A stretch of DNA of 5,804 nt from positions 1 to 5,804 of the forward strand of contig JAIYEB010000046.1 in assembly GCA_027487195.1 (NCBI GenBank), written 5' to 3'. This document shows positions 1-5,322 of this stretch, piece after piece (position 1 is the first letter of the stretch; each line of letters starts with the position of its first letter). The stretch is from Hyphomicrobiales bacterium. Lineage in GTDB: Bacteria > Pseudomonadota > Alphaproteobacteria > Rhizobiales > UBA4765. The notes beneath the pieces are model-generated. The model saw only the letters and a list, made by a program, of their open reading frames with translations, searched no databases and was not told the origin of the DNA. The translations under genes were made by a program, and so were the position numbers.

Positions 1-1
1 C

Positions 2-526
2 GTTTTGAACGCCGGGATTTATCTTCCGGTCCGCGCCTTGCCGTTTGAGCACGACAAGTTCCGCAAGAGTTTCGATGTGAACATGATGGGGACCGTCAAT
101 GCACTTGGCGCGATCATCCCGGTCATGGTGCCAAGAAAGCGCGGCCAGATCTGGATCACGAGTTCGGTCGCCGGATACGGTGCATTGCCAACCTCAGCAG
201 CCTATGGCGCGACCAAGGCTGGACTGATCAATCTCGCTGGCTCTCTGAAGTTCGATCTTGATCTGGTGAATGTCCATATCGGTGTCATCAATCCCGGCTT
301 TGTGGAAACACCGGCAACGGCGCAAAATCCGTTCGAAATGCCGTTCCTGATGAAGGTTGACGCCGCAGCCAAGCGAATTGCTGACGGGTTTTCCAAGCCG
401 CGTTTCGAAATCACCTTCCCGCGCCGCTTTGCCTACATGCTCAAGGCCCTGAACATGTTGCCATATGATTGGTACCTGAAGCTGATGGCAAAAAACACGA
501 AATGGAACGAGCGCACGCTGCCCTAA
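2..526 (+). CDS. Short-chain dehydrogenase/reductase (SDR), C-terminal part, cut by left edge
   Basis: This is the end of a classical SDR, an NAD(P)-dependent oxidoreductase acting on an alcohol or ketone that cannot be named from sequence. The reading frame is open to the left edge, so the start and the glycine-rich nucleotide motif are outside the window. Counting from the first full codon (position 2), it opens with the V-L-N-A-G strand that normally follows the cofactor site. It then shows the active-site Asn in VNMMG (N27), the catalytic Ser in ITSS (S55), and the YxxxK pair in AAYGATK (Y68, K72). The substrate-side motif INPGFVETP follows. The aromatic and basic tail (ITFPRRFAYMLKAL, then LPYDWYLKL) suggests a membrane-facing or lipid-related SDR subgroup, but this is only an impression. 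It stops with TAA. A 141-nt gap separates it from the next gene, so it may belong to a different transcription unit. Family assignment is firm; the substrate is unknown. Confidence 0.93.
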   Translation, partial: VLNAGIYLPVRALPFEHDKFRKSFDVNMMGTVNALGAIIPVMVPRKRGQIWITSSVAGYGALPTSAAYGATKAGLINLAGSLKFDLDLVNVHIGVINPGFVETPATAQNPFEMPFLMKVDAAAKRIADGFSKPRFEITFPRRFAYMLKALNMLPYDWYLKLMAKNTKWNERTLP

Positions 527-667
527 GCCGGCCAGAACTTGGCCCGAACTGATCTGAGGCATGCGCAGGCTACATAGGCCGCGCGCAGCCTTCCCGCTTG
601 TCCAGACAGCCCATTCGCGTCCAACATGTGCGCGTCGGGGCACGACGCCCCGGTCTGGAGCATCGAT
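527..667 (+). other. Intergenic region with small inverted repeats
   Basis: This 141-nt gap between the SDR gene and the creatininase-family gene holds no convincing coding sequence. It contains a 5-bp inverted repeat just after the SDR stop (GGCCA at 530-534 with TGGCC at 540-544) without a following T-run, so it is not a canonical intrinsic terminator. A second 5-bp repeat lies at 567-571 with 587-591. Closer to the next gene is a GC hairpin at 636-652. I found no paired -35/-10 boxes of reasonable spacing, so the promoter of the downstream operon, if it lies here, is not visible to me. Confidence 0.5.
601..660 (+). promoter_or_regulatory. Possible mRNA structure over the creatininase-family gene's ribosome binding site
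   Basis: A hairpin CGGGGC / GCCCCG (636-641 with 647-652, loop ACGAC) sits directly against a second, longer-range pairing, TCCAGAC at 601-607 with GTCTGGA at 653-659. The second stem would stack on the first and would include GGA of the GGAG Shine-Dalgarno sequence at 657-660. If it forms in the mRNA, it would occlude ribosome entry at the ATG at 668. A 7-bp match is not rare by chance in a region of this size, so only its position makes it notable. Confidence 0.3.
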
Positions 668-1489
668 ATGGCAGGCGTGACTTCTCCCAAAGTGCATATG
701 GGTACCATCACTGGCGCAGAGGGCCGCGCGCTCTATGCCAAGAACCCGGTGATCCTGATCCCGGTCGGCAGCCATGAGGATCAAGGCCCGCACGCGCCAA
801 TGGGCGATTATCTTCTTGCGGAAAAGATCGCAGAGCTGACGGCGCTGAGGGCCATGTCGCTCGGCACGCCTACAGTCGTCGCGCCGGTCCTGCCCTATGG
901 CGGGGACGATTTCTTTGCGCCCATGATCGGCGGCATCTGCCTGTCCAAGGATACGGCAACCGCAGTGATGCGCGAAATGCTGGCAGCGCTTCACCGCAAC
1001 AAGCTCACCCGGATCATTTTCATCAACGGGCATGGCGGCAATGCCGGCCCGATCACCGAGGTGACGCGCGAGGTCTACAAGCGCACACGCCAGGTCATTC
1101 CAAGCCTCTATCTCTGGAAGATCGCCTACGGATTGCTGGTCAAGAACCTCGGCGCCGCTGGTGCAGCTGCGGTTTCCGGACACGGTGCTGACCCGTTGAC
1201 CTCGATCGGGATGCACCTGTTCCCTGACATGATCCGGACAGACATGATCCCCGAGGGCAAGCCGCTGAAGCGCGAGGCGACGCTCGACCTGCCATTCATC
1301 AGTCTTGGCGCGCTGTCGTTCGAAGGTCATGAGATCGGCGCGCCCCACGAGTATGATGACGTCTACAATCTCGGTGTCGCAAAGGGCGATCCCCGGCTGT
1401 GCAAACCCGAAACCGGCGCGCTTCTCGTTGAACAGCTTGTCGACATCGGCGCGCGCTTTGCCGCGCTCTACGCGTCAAAGACCAGCTGA
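668..1489 (+). CDS. Creatininase-family amidohydrolase with variant metal site
   Basis: This is a 273-residue protein of the creatininase (metal-dependent amidohydrolase) superfamily, whose members hydrolyse cyclic or linear amide C-N bonds and are typically cytoplasmic. The ATG at 668 is preferred because GGAG at 657-660 lies 7 nt upstream. An in-frame ATG at 626 has no such site and would only add 14 residues unlike the family. Visible motifs are PVGSHEDQGPHAP (32-44), the PYGGDDFF loop (76-83), INGHGGN (119-125) and SGHGADPLTS (170-179). Compared with the usual GS-x-EQHGPHLPLGTD and GHAGE-x-ETS patterns, E37 and H122 match metal ligands. The second-metal His is Gln (Q39), the spacing to the ligand Asp (D47) is one residue short, and GHAGE reads GHGAD. 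Creatininase itself is therefore an unsafe name. The stop codon abuts the start of the GGT-family gene, which implies one operon and translational coupling. Family is confident; the substrate is unknown, likely a lactam or amide handled together with the next gene. Confidence 0.92.
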   Translation: MAGVTSPKVHMGTITGAEGRALYAKNPVILIPVGSHEDQGPHAPMGDYLLAEKIAELTALRAMSLGTPTVVAPVLPYGGDDFFAPMIGGICLSKDTATAVMREMLAALHRNKLTRIIFINGHGGNAGPITEVTREVYKRTRQVIPSLYLWKIAYGLLVKNLGAAGAAAVSGHGADPLTSIGMHLFPDMIRTDMIPEGKPLKREATLDLPFISLGALSFEGHEIGAPHEYDDVYNLGVAKGDPRLCKPETGALLVEQLVDIGARFAALYASKTS

Positions 1490-3148
1490 ATGATCGGCGC
1501 GCCTTTCACATGTGAAAAGACGCCGGCCATTGCTGCCCGTGGGATGGTTGTGACCAACCATCCCCTGGCCTCGTCCGCCGGCGCTGAAATGCTCCTGGCC
1601 GGCGGCAATGCAGTTGATGCTGCCATTGCCTCGCTTTTCGCGTTGACGGTCGTGGAGCCCATGATGGTGGGCATCCTTGGCGGCGGCCTGTCGCATATTC
1701 GCATGGCCGACGGGCGCCATGTCGTGATTGACGGCATCTCCACGGCGCCGGCGGCAGCCCATGGCGCCATGTATGAGACACGCTCCAATTCCCTGGTCGA
1801 CTACCGCGAAACCGCCGGGCGAAAGAACCTCGTCGGCGCGCTAGCGGTTGCGGTTCCGGGCGCGCTGCTGGCCTGGTGCCATGCGCTTGAAACCTACGGC
1901 ACCTTGCCGCTTGAGCATGTGCTGCGACCGGCGATCAGCCTTGCGCGCCATGGTTTTGTAACGACGCCCTACCTCACCGACTGCATCAGCGATACGCTTA
2001 GCGACATTGCCGCAGATAGCGGCCTTGCACGCCGTTTTCTGAAAGACGGCGCTGCCATTCCGGCAGGCACAAGGCAACTGAGCGCTGATTATGCCGAGAC
2101 GCTCGCCATGATCGCCCGCGAGGGGCCTGGAGCGCTCACCCATGGGGCGCTTGGCCAAGCGCTGATTGCGCATCTCTCAAGCCTTGGCGGCATCATGACC
2201 GCCGACGACCTGAAGCGCTTCAAGGTCATCGAGCGACAGCCGATCCGTGGCACCTATCGTGGCTATGACGTGTATGGCGCACCGCCGCCATCGTCTGCCG
2301 GGGTCCATGTCACGCAGATGCTGAACCTGCTTGAGCACTACGATATCAAGGGGCTCGGCTTTGGCACTGCCGAGGGCGTGCACCTCATGGCCGAGGTGAT
2401 GAAGATTGCCTTTGCCGACCGTGCGGTTGCCACTGCAGATCCAGCCTTTGTCGATGTTCCGGTCGCGCTTTTGACCAGCAAGGCCTATGCGCAAAAGCGG
2501 GCAGGCGACATTGACCGATCAAGGACACAGGTCTGGGGGCCGGGGCTTTCAACGGTTGAATCGGCCAATACCACGCATGTGACCGTTGCCGACGGATTTG
2601 GAAATGTTGTTGCGGCAACGCAAACGATCAATGGCCTGTTTGGCGCATGCGTCGAGGTGCCGGGCACAGGCATGATTGCCAACAACTACATGTACAATTT
2701 TGACCCACATCCCGGCCTCGCGCTCTCGATTGCTCCGGGCAAGCGCGTGTTCACGTCCATGGCACCGACAATCGTGACGCGTGATGGCGCTCTCGCCTTT
2801 GCGCTCGGTCTGCCCGGGGGCTTGCGGATCTTCCCGTCAGCGCTTCAAGGGATCGTCAATATGATCGATCATGGCATGAGCCCGCAGCAGGCCGTCGAAG
2901 CGCCAAGGCTGTGGACCGAAGGCGGCGACGTCGAGCTTGAGCCGGGCTTTCCCGCAGACATCGATGCCGTGCTGCAAAGCTTTGGACATAAGGTGCAGCG
3001 CGTTCGCCGGGTTGCCGGCGGTATGGGCTTGATCGCATTTCACGCCGACGCCAGCATGACCGGCGCTTCCTGCTGGCGCGCTGATGGCACCCCCGTTGGT
3101 ATCGCCGGTGGCCTTGCAAAGGCCGGCATCCGCTTCTCTGCAGTCTAG
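1490..3148 (+). CDS. Gamma-glutamyltranspeptidase-family Ntn hydrolase, apparently cytoplasmic, altered substrate pocket
   Basis: This 552-residue protein belongs to the GGT family, in which a precursor cleaves itself before a Thr that becomes the N-terminal nucleophile of the small subunit. The N-terminal signature GMVVTNHPLASSAGAEML (19-36) with GGNAVDAAIA is intact, as are RGYDVYGAPPPSSAGVH (257-273) and GLPGGLRI (440-447). The predicted nucleophile is T361 in NTTHVTVADGFGNVVAATQT, and the region to G385 fits the GGT signature. Processing would give subunits of about 360 and 192 residues. By eye against E. coli GGT, Arg114 (ATRDMF) becomes G92 (AHGAMY), Gln430 becomes Y400, Asp433 becomes N403 and Ser462 becomes T422, while Asn411 (N381), Ser463 (S423) and the GG pair are kept. 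The residues gripping a gamma-glutamyl group are thus largely gone, so it is probably an amidase for another acid, as with the GGT-family oxamate amidohydrolase HpxW. There is no signal peptide. The start lies in TGAATG with only a weak upstream SD, consistent with coupling to the gene before it. Confidence 0.93.
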   Translation: MIGAPFTCEKTPAIAARGMVVTNHPLASSAGAEMLLAGGNAVDAAIASLFALTVVEPMMVGILGGGLSHIRMADGRHVVIDGISTAPAAAHGAMYETRSNSLVDYRETAGRKNLVGALAVAVPGALLAWCHALETYGTLPLEHVLRPAISLARHGFVTTPYLTDCISDTLSDIAADSGLARRFLKDGAAIPAGTRQLSADYAETLAMIAREGPGALTHGALGQALIAHLSSLGGIMTADDLKRFKVIERQPIRGTYRGYDVYGAPPPSSAGVHVTQMLNLLEHYDIKGLGFGTAEGVHLMAEVMKIAFADRAVATADPAFVDVPVALLTSKAYAQKRAGDIDRSRTQVWGPGLSTVESANTTHVTVADGFGNVVAATQTINGLFGACVEVPGTGMIANNYMYNFDPHPGLALSIAPGKRVFTSMAPTIVTRDGALAFALGLPGGLRIFPSALQGIVNMIDHGMSPQQAVEAPRLWTEGGDVELEPGFPADIDAVLQSFGHKVQRVRRVAGGMGLIAFHADASMTGASCWRADGTPVGIAGGLAKAGIRFSAV

Positions 3149-3160
3149 GGCAAAACTGAA

Positions 3161-4129
3161 ATGGTCTATCGCATCACGGTTCTCGACCACATCTCCGACG
3201 TCACAGCGACAAAACTCAGGGCGTTGTTGCCCGATGGGTTCACGCTTGATCATGGAACCGCGCGCGGTGACGCGCACATGATGGAGATCATTGCCGATAC
3301 CGACTTTGCCATTGCGGGCCAGGTCGGCGTCAGCTCAGACGTTTTTGGTGCGGCAAAGCGCCTGAAGCTTCTGCACAAATGGGGCGTTGGCTACGACAAC
3401 CTTGATCTTGAAGCAGCCAGGCGCTGCGGCATCAAGGTGGCGCGCACCACGGGCTCAAACGCGCTGGCTGTGGCCGAGTTCACCATGGGGCTTTTGTTCT
3501 CGGTCATGCGCCACGTCAGCTACGGCCACATGCATATGCAGCGCGGCGTCTGGGTTGGTGGCCGGTTGCCGCGAGACAATTTTCTGGTTTCCGGCAAGAC
3601 CGTCGGCATTGTTGGCTTTGGAGCCATCGGCAGTACGGTTGCAAAGCTTCTGCAGGGATTTGGCTGCAACATCCTCTATTCCAAGCAGACCAGGCTTTCG
3701 GCAGAGGAGGAGGCGCGCCTCGGCGTGACCTACGCCAGTTTCGATGAGATCATCGAGCGAGCCGATATCATCACGCTCCATTGCCCGCTCACGCCGCAAA
3801 CAACCAACCTGTTCAACGCGGACGTCTTCAGGCGCATGAAGAAAACCGCTGTCTTGATCAACGTCGCGCGCGGCGGGGTTGTGGATGAGGACGCGCTGGT
3901 TGAGGCCCTGAAGCAGGGCGAGATCCATGCCGCTGCGGCTGATGTCTTTGCCATTGAGCCTTTGCCAGCGGATAGCAGCATGATCGGCCTCGATAATCTG
4001 GTGCTGACCCCGCACCTTGCAGCAGGCGCTGCCGAGACATTCACCTCAACCGTACGTCACATGTTTCGCAACATGCAACTCGTGGCTGCAGGAAAGCCGG
4101 TTCCCACGCAGGATTCGCTCGTGGATTGA
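3161..4129 (+). CDS. D-isomer-specific 2-hydroxyacid dehydrogenase, probably NADP(H)-preferring
   Basis: This 322-residue enzyme is of the D-2-hydroxyacid dehydrogenase family (phosphoglycerate, glyoxylate and hydroxypyruvate reductase relatives), which interconverts 2-keto acids and D-2-hydroxy acids in the cytoplasm. It is full length. The substrate-loop motif KWGVGYDNLD is at 73-82, the Rossmann motif GFGAIG at 152-157, and the catalytic Arg-Glu-His set is R237 (NVARGGVVDE), E266 (VFAIEPLP) and H285 (LTPHLAAG). After the second Rossmann strand, where NAD-dependent members carry an acidic residue, it reads ILYSKQTR. The S174/K175/R178 arrangement resembles NADPH-using glyoxylate/hydroxypyruvate reductases, so NADP(H) preference is inferred. 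There is no C-terminal ACT domain, which argues against a serine-pathway phosphoglycerate dehydrogenase. The ATG at 3161 lies 12 nt after the GGT-family stop, with AGGG at 3147-3150 as a plausible SD, so it is the third gene of the enzyme operon and may process a keto or hydroxy acid released by the two hydrolases. Confidence 0.93.
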   Translation: MVYRITVLDHISDVTATKLRALLPDGFTLDHGTARGDAHMMEIIADTDFAIAGQVGVSSDVFGAAKRLKLLHKWGVGYDNLDLEAARRCGIKVARTTGSNALAVAEFTMGLLFSVMRHVSYGHMHMQRGVWVGGRLPRDNFLVSGKTVGIVGFGAIGSTVAKLLQGFGCNILYSKQTRLSAEEEARLGVTYASFDEIIERADIITLHCPLTPQTTNLFNADVFRRMKKTAVLINVARGGVVDEDALVEALKQGEIHAAAADVFAIEPLPADSSMIGLDNLVLTPHLAAGAAETFTSTVRHMFRNMQLVAAGKPVPTQDSLVD

Positions 4130-4149
4130 CGGAGGTAAGGATTACTCCG
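4130..4149 (+). other. Hairpin directly after the dehydrogenase stop codon
   Basis: CGGAG (4130-4134) pairs with CTCCG (4145-4149). After a single bulged G (4135), TAA pairs with TTA, leaving the triloop GGA, so the stem has 8 bp. It starts at the base after the TGA stop. The following bases (TTCGTCG) have no T-run, so it does not look like an intrinsic terminator. A role in mRNA 3'-end protection or processing between enzyme and transporter genes is possible. The 5' arm contains GGAGGT, a perfect Shine-Dalgarno core with no ATG, GTG or TTG at usable spacing. Confidence 0.5.
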
Positions 4150-4235
4150 TTCGTCGAATAGCCGGCGTTCGACCACTTGACCTATTCCACGAACCTCTGC
4201 TCCTCTTGCATAGAAGCTGCGAAGCGCTGATCGAA
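4150..4235 (+). promoter_or_regulatory. Cluster of TTCG/CGAA half-sites upstream of the transporter, possible operator
   Basis: The gap between the dehydrogenase and receptor genes contains a 6-bp inverted repeat, GTCGAA (4153-4158) with TTCGAC (4168-4173) over 9 nt, and an overlapping palindrome TTCGTCGAA (4150-4158). Further CGAA words occur at 4190, 4220 and 4232. That makes six TTCG/CGAA words in under 90 nt, where fewer than one is expected at random, though such words are common in this type of genome. A regulator binding site is possible. No regulator gene is in the window to match it with. Confidence 0.3.
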
Positions 4236-4272
4236 CAGGCGCAGCAGCGAGGAAACACTGCTACCCGCCCTC

Positions 4273-4278
4273 AAGGAG
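4273..4278 (+). promoter_or_regulatory. Strong Shine-Dalgarno sequence of the receptor gene
   Basis: AAGGAG lies 7 nt before the ATG at 4286. It is the best ribosome binding site in the window and fits the high expression usually needed for a periplasmic binding protein relative to its membrane subunits. Confidence 0.8.
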
Positions 4279-4285
4279 TTGTTCT

Positions 4286-5260
4286 ATGCGTCGCATTCTC
4301 TCGGTGGCCGTTGCCGCTGTTGGCTTGGCCCTTGGTGTCTCTGCCGCTAGCGCACAGACATTTCCTTCCCGCCAGATGACCATCATCGTACCGTTCGCAG
4401 CGGGCGGACCTTCGGACACAATCGGCCGTCTTCTGGCGCAAGCCATGGGCCAGAATCTCGGCCAGACCATCGTGGTCGAGAACGTGGCGGGTGCCGGCGG
4501 AACCGTTGGAATTGGCCGGGTTGCCCGCGCCACGCCGGACGGGCACACGCTGCTCCTGAGCCACGTGAACCACGCAACGGCCGCAACGCTTTATCGCAGG
4601 CTCGACTACCGTTCGGTCGAGGATTTCGCGCCGATCGGGATCGCAACGGATGGCGCAATGGTGGTCACCGGCAAGCGTGATCTTGCCGCCAACAACATTG
4701 TCGAGTTGATGGCCTTGATCCGCCGTGAGCGCGACAAGCTGACATTGGCGAATGCCGGCATTGGTTCGGGCTCGCATCTGTGCGGGCTCATGCTTATGGC
4801 CGCGCTGAATTCGCCGATGACCGTTGTGCCCTATCGTGGCACGGGCCCAGCCATGCAGGATCTGATCGGAGGTCAGGTCGATCTTCTGTGCGATCAGGTG
4901 ACGAGCGCGATCGGCCAGATCCGCGGCAACCAGGTCAAGGCGTTTGCGGTCACATCGCTCGCCAGGCTTCCGGGCCTTGATATCCCGACCGTGCAGGAAA
5001 GCGGCATCGCCAATTTCGAAGTGAACGTGTGGCATGGCCTTTACGCGCCGGCCAACACGCCGCCAGCGGTTGTTGCACGCCTTGCCGAGGCACTGCGCGT
5101 CGCGCTGCGCGATCCAGCCCTGCTGCGTCGCCTTGAAGAGCTTTCAACGGTTGCAGCATCGCCCGAACGCGCAACACCTGCAGCCCTTGGTGCGCATCTC
5201 AGGGCCGAGATCGCGAAGTGGCGCCCGGTCATTGAGGCTGCTGGCCAATTTGCCGACTGA
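4286..5260 (+). CDS. Tripartite tricarboxylate transporter substrate-binding receptor (TctC/Bug family)
   Basis: This is a 324-residue periplasmic solute receptor of the Bug/TctC family, which captures a carboxylate-bearing ligand and delivers it to the TctAB membrane pair. Residues 1-23 form a typical Sec signal peptide: basic MRR, a hydrophobic core, and a probable cut after ASA before QTFPSRQ. Family motifs follow in order: MTIIVPFAAGGPSDTIGRLL (31-50, with D44 in the usual ligand-loop position), GAGGTVG (69-75), ATPDGHTLLL (82-91), VPYRGTGPAMQDLIGGQVD (181-199) and, late in the protein, LPGLDIPTVQESG with WHGLYAP. The length is normal. Two cysteines, C166 (SHLCG) and C202 (LCDQ), would be periplasmic and could form a disulfide. 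The start is fixed by the SD at 4273-4278. The 156-nt leader separates it from the enzyme operon, yet orientation and context suggest that it imports those enzymes' substrate. The ligand cannot be read from sequence; Bug proteins bind diverse carboxylic acids and amides. Confidence 0.95.
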   Translation: MRRILSVAVAAVGLALGVSAASAQTFPSRQMTIIVPFAAGGPSDTIGRLLAQAMGQNLGQTIVVENVAGAGGTVGIGRVARATPDGHTLLLSHVNHATAATLYRRLDYRSVEDFAPIGIATDGAMVVTGKRDLAANNIVELMALIRRERDKLTLANAGIGSGSHLCGLMLMAALNSPMTVVPYRGTGPAMQDLIGGQVDLLCDQVTSAIGQIRGNQVKAFAVTSLARLPGLDIPTVQESGIANFEVNVWHGLYAPANTPPAVVARLAEALRVALRDPALLRRLEELSTVAASPERATPAALGAHLRAEIAKWRPVIEAAGQFAD

Positions 5261-5272
5261 CATGATCCATGC

Positions 5273-5290
5273 GGCTGGCCTCGGCCAGCC
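5273..5290 (+). other. Perfect 8-bp inverted repeat between receptor and TctB genes
   Basis: GGCTGGCC (5273-5280) and GGCCAGCC (5283-5290) are exact reverse complements separated by TC. In RNA this would fold as a 7-bp GC-rich stem with a CTCG tetraloop. It lies 12 nt after the receptor stop and is not followed by a T-run, so it is not a canonical terminator. Such hairpins after binding-protein genes are known to stabilise the upstream mRNA and raise receptor levels over membrane subunits. That role here is inference. Confidence 0.6.
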
Positions 5291-5306
5291 ATCAAGATGA
5301 CCCGAC

Positions 5307-5322
5307 GGGGGATAGAGTTTTG
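5307..5322 (+). promoter_or_regulatory. Ribosome binding site deciding a TTG start for TctB
   Basis: A run of five G (5307-5311) lies 8 nt before TTG at 5320-5322. The upstream in-frame ATG at 5269 has no Shine-Dalgarno sequence, adds a polar stretch not expected in TctB, and would place the 5273-5290 hairpin inside the coding region. TTG is therefore the preferred start. Confidence 0.6.

Noticed and set aside
530..544. Inverted repeat after the SDR stop as a rho-independent terminator
   Set aside because: The stem is only 5 bp and no T-run follows, so I do not call a terminator.
626..667. Upstream in-frame ATG for the creatininase-family gene
   Set aside because: It has no Shine-Dalgarno sequence and adds a cysteine- and histidine-containing stretch unlike the family N-terminus. 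The ATG at 668 has GGAG at 7 nt.
194..1348. Long open frame of 384 codons on the minus strand
   Set aside because: It lies opposite the SDR and creatininase-family genes, whose motifs are intact on the + strand. Its translation is rich in Arg, His, Cys and Asp with no domain I recognise, typical of an antisense shadow in GC-rich DNA.
1490..3148. Naming the gene ggt (glutathione hydrolase)
   Set aside because: The catalytic Thr and signature match the family, but the residues that recognise the gamma-glutamyl group are not conserved and there is no signal peptide, so only a family-level name is supported.
3161..4129. Naming the dehydrogenase serA (phosphoglycerate dehydrogenase)
   Set aside because: It has no ACT or other C-terminal regulatory domain, its cofactor loop is not NAD-like, and its operon context is not serine biosynthesis.
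4177..4182. TTGACC as a -35 box for a transporter promoter
   Set aside because: It matches the -35 consensus well, but at 16-18 nt downstream the sequence is C-rich with no -10-like hexamer. A sigma-54 GG-N10-GC pattern at TTGCA (4206-4210) is also absent.
4271..5035. Open frame of 254 codons on the minus strand
   Set aside because: It is fully antisense to the receptor gene, which has a signal peptide, a strong SD and complete family motifs. The minus-strand product shows no recognisable domain and is compositionally odd.
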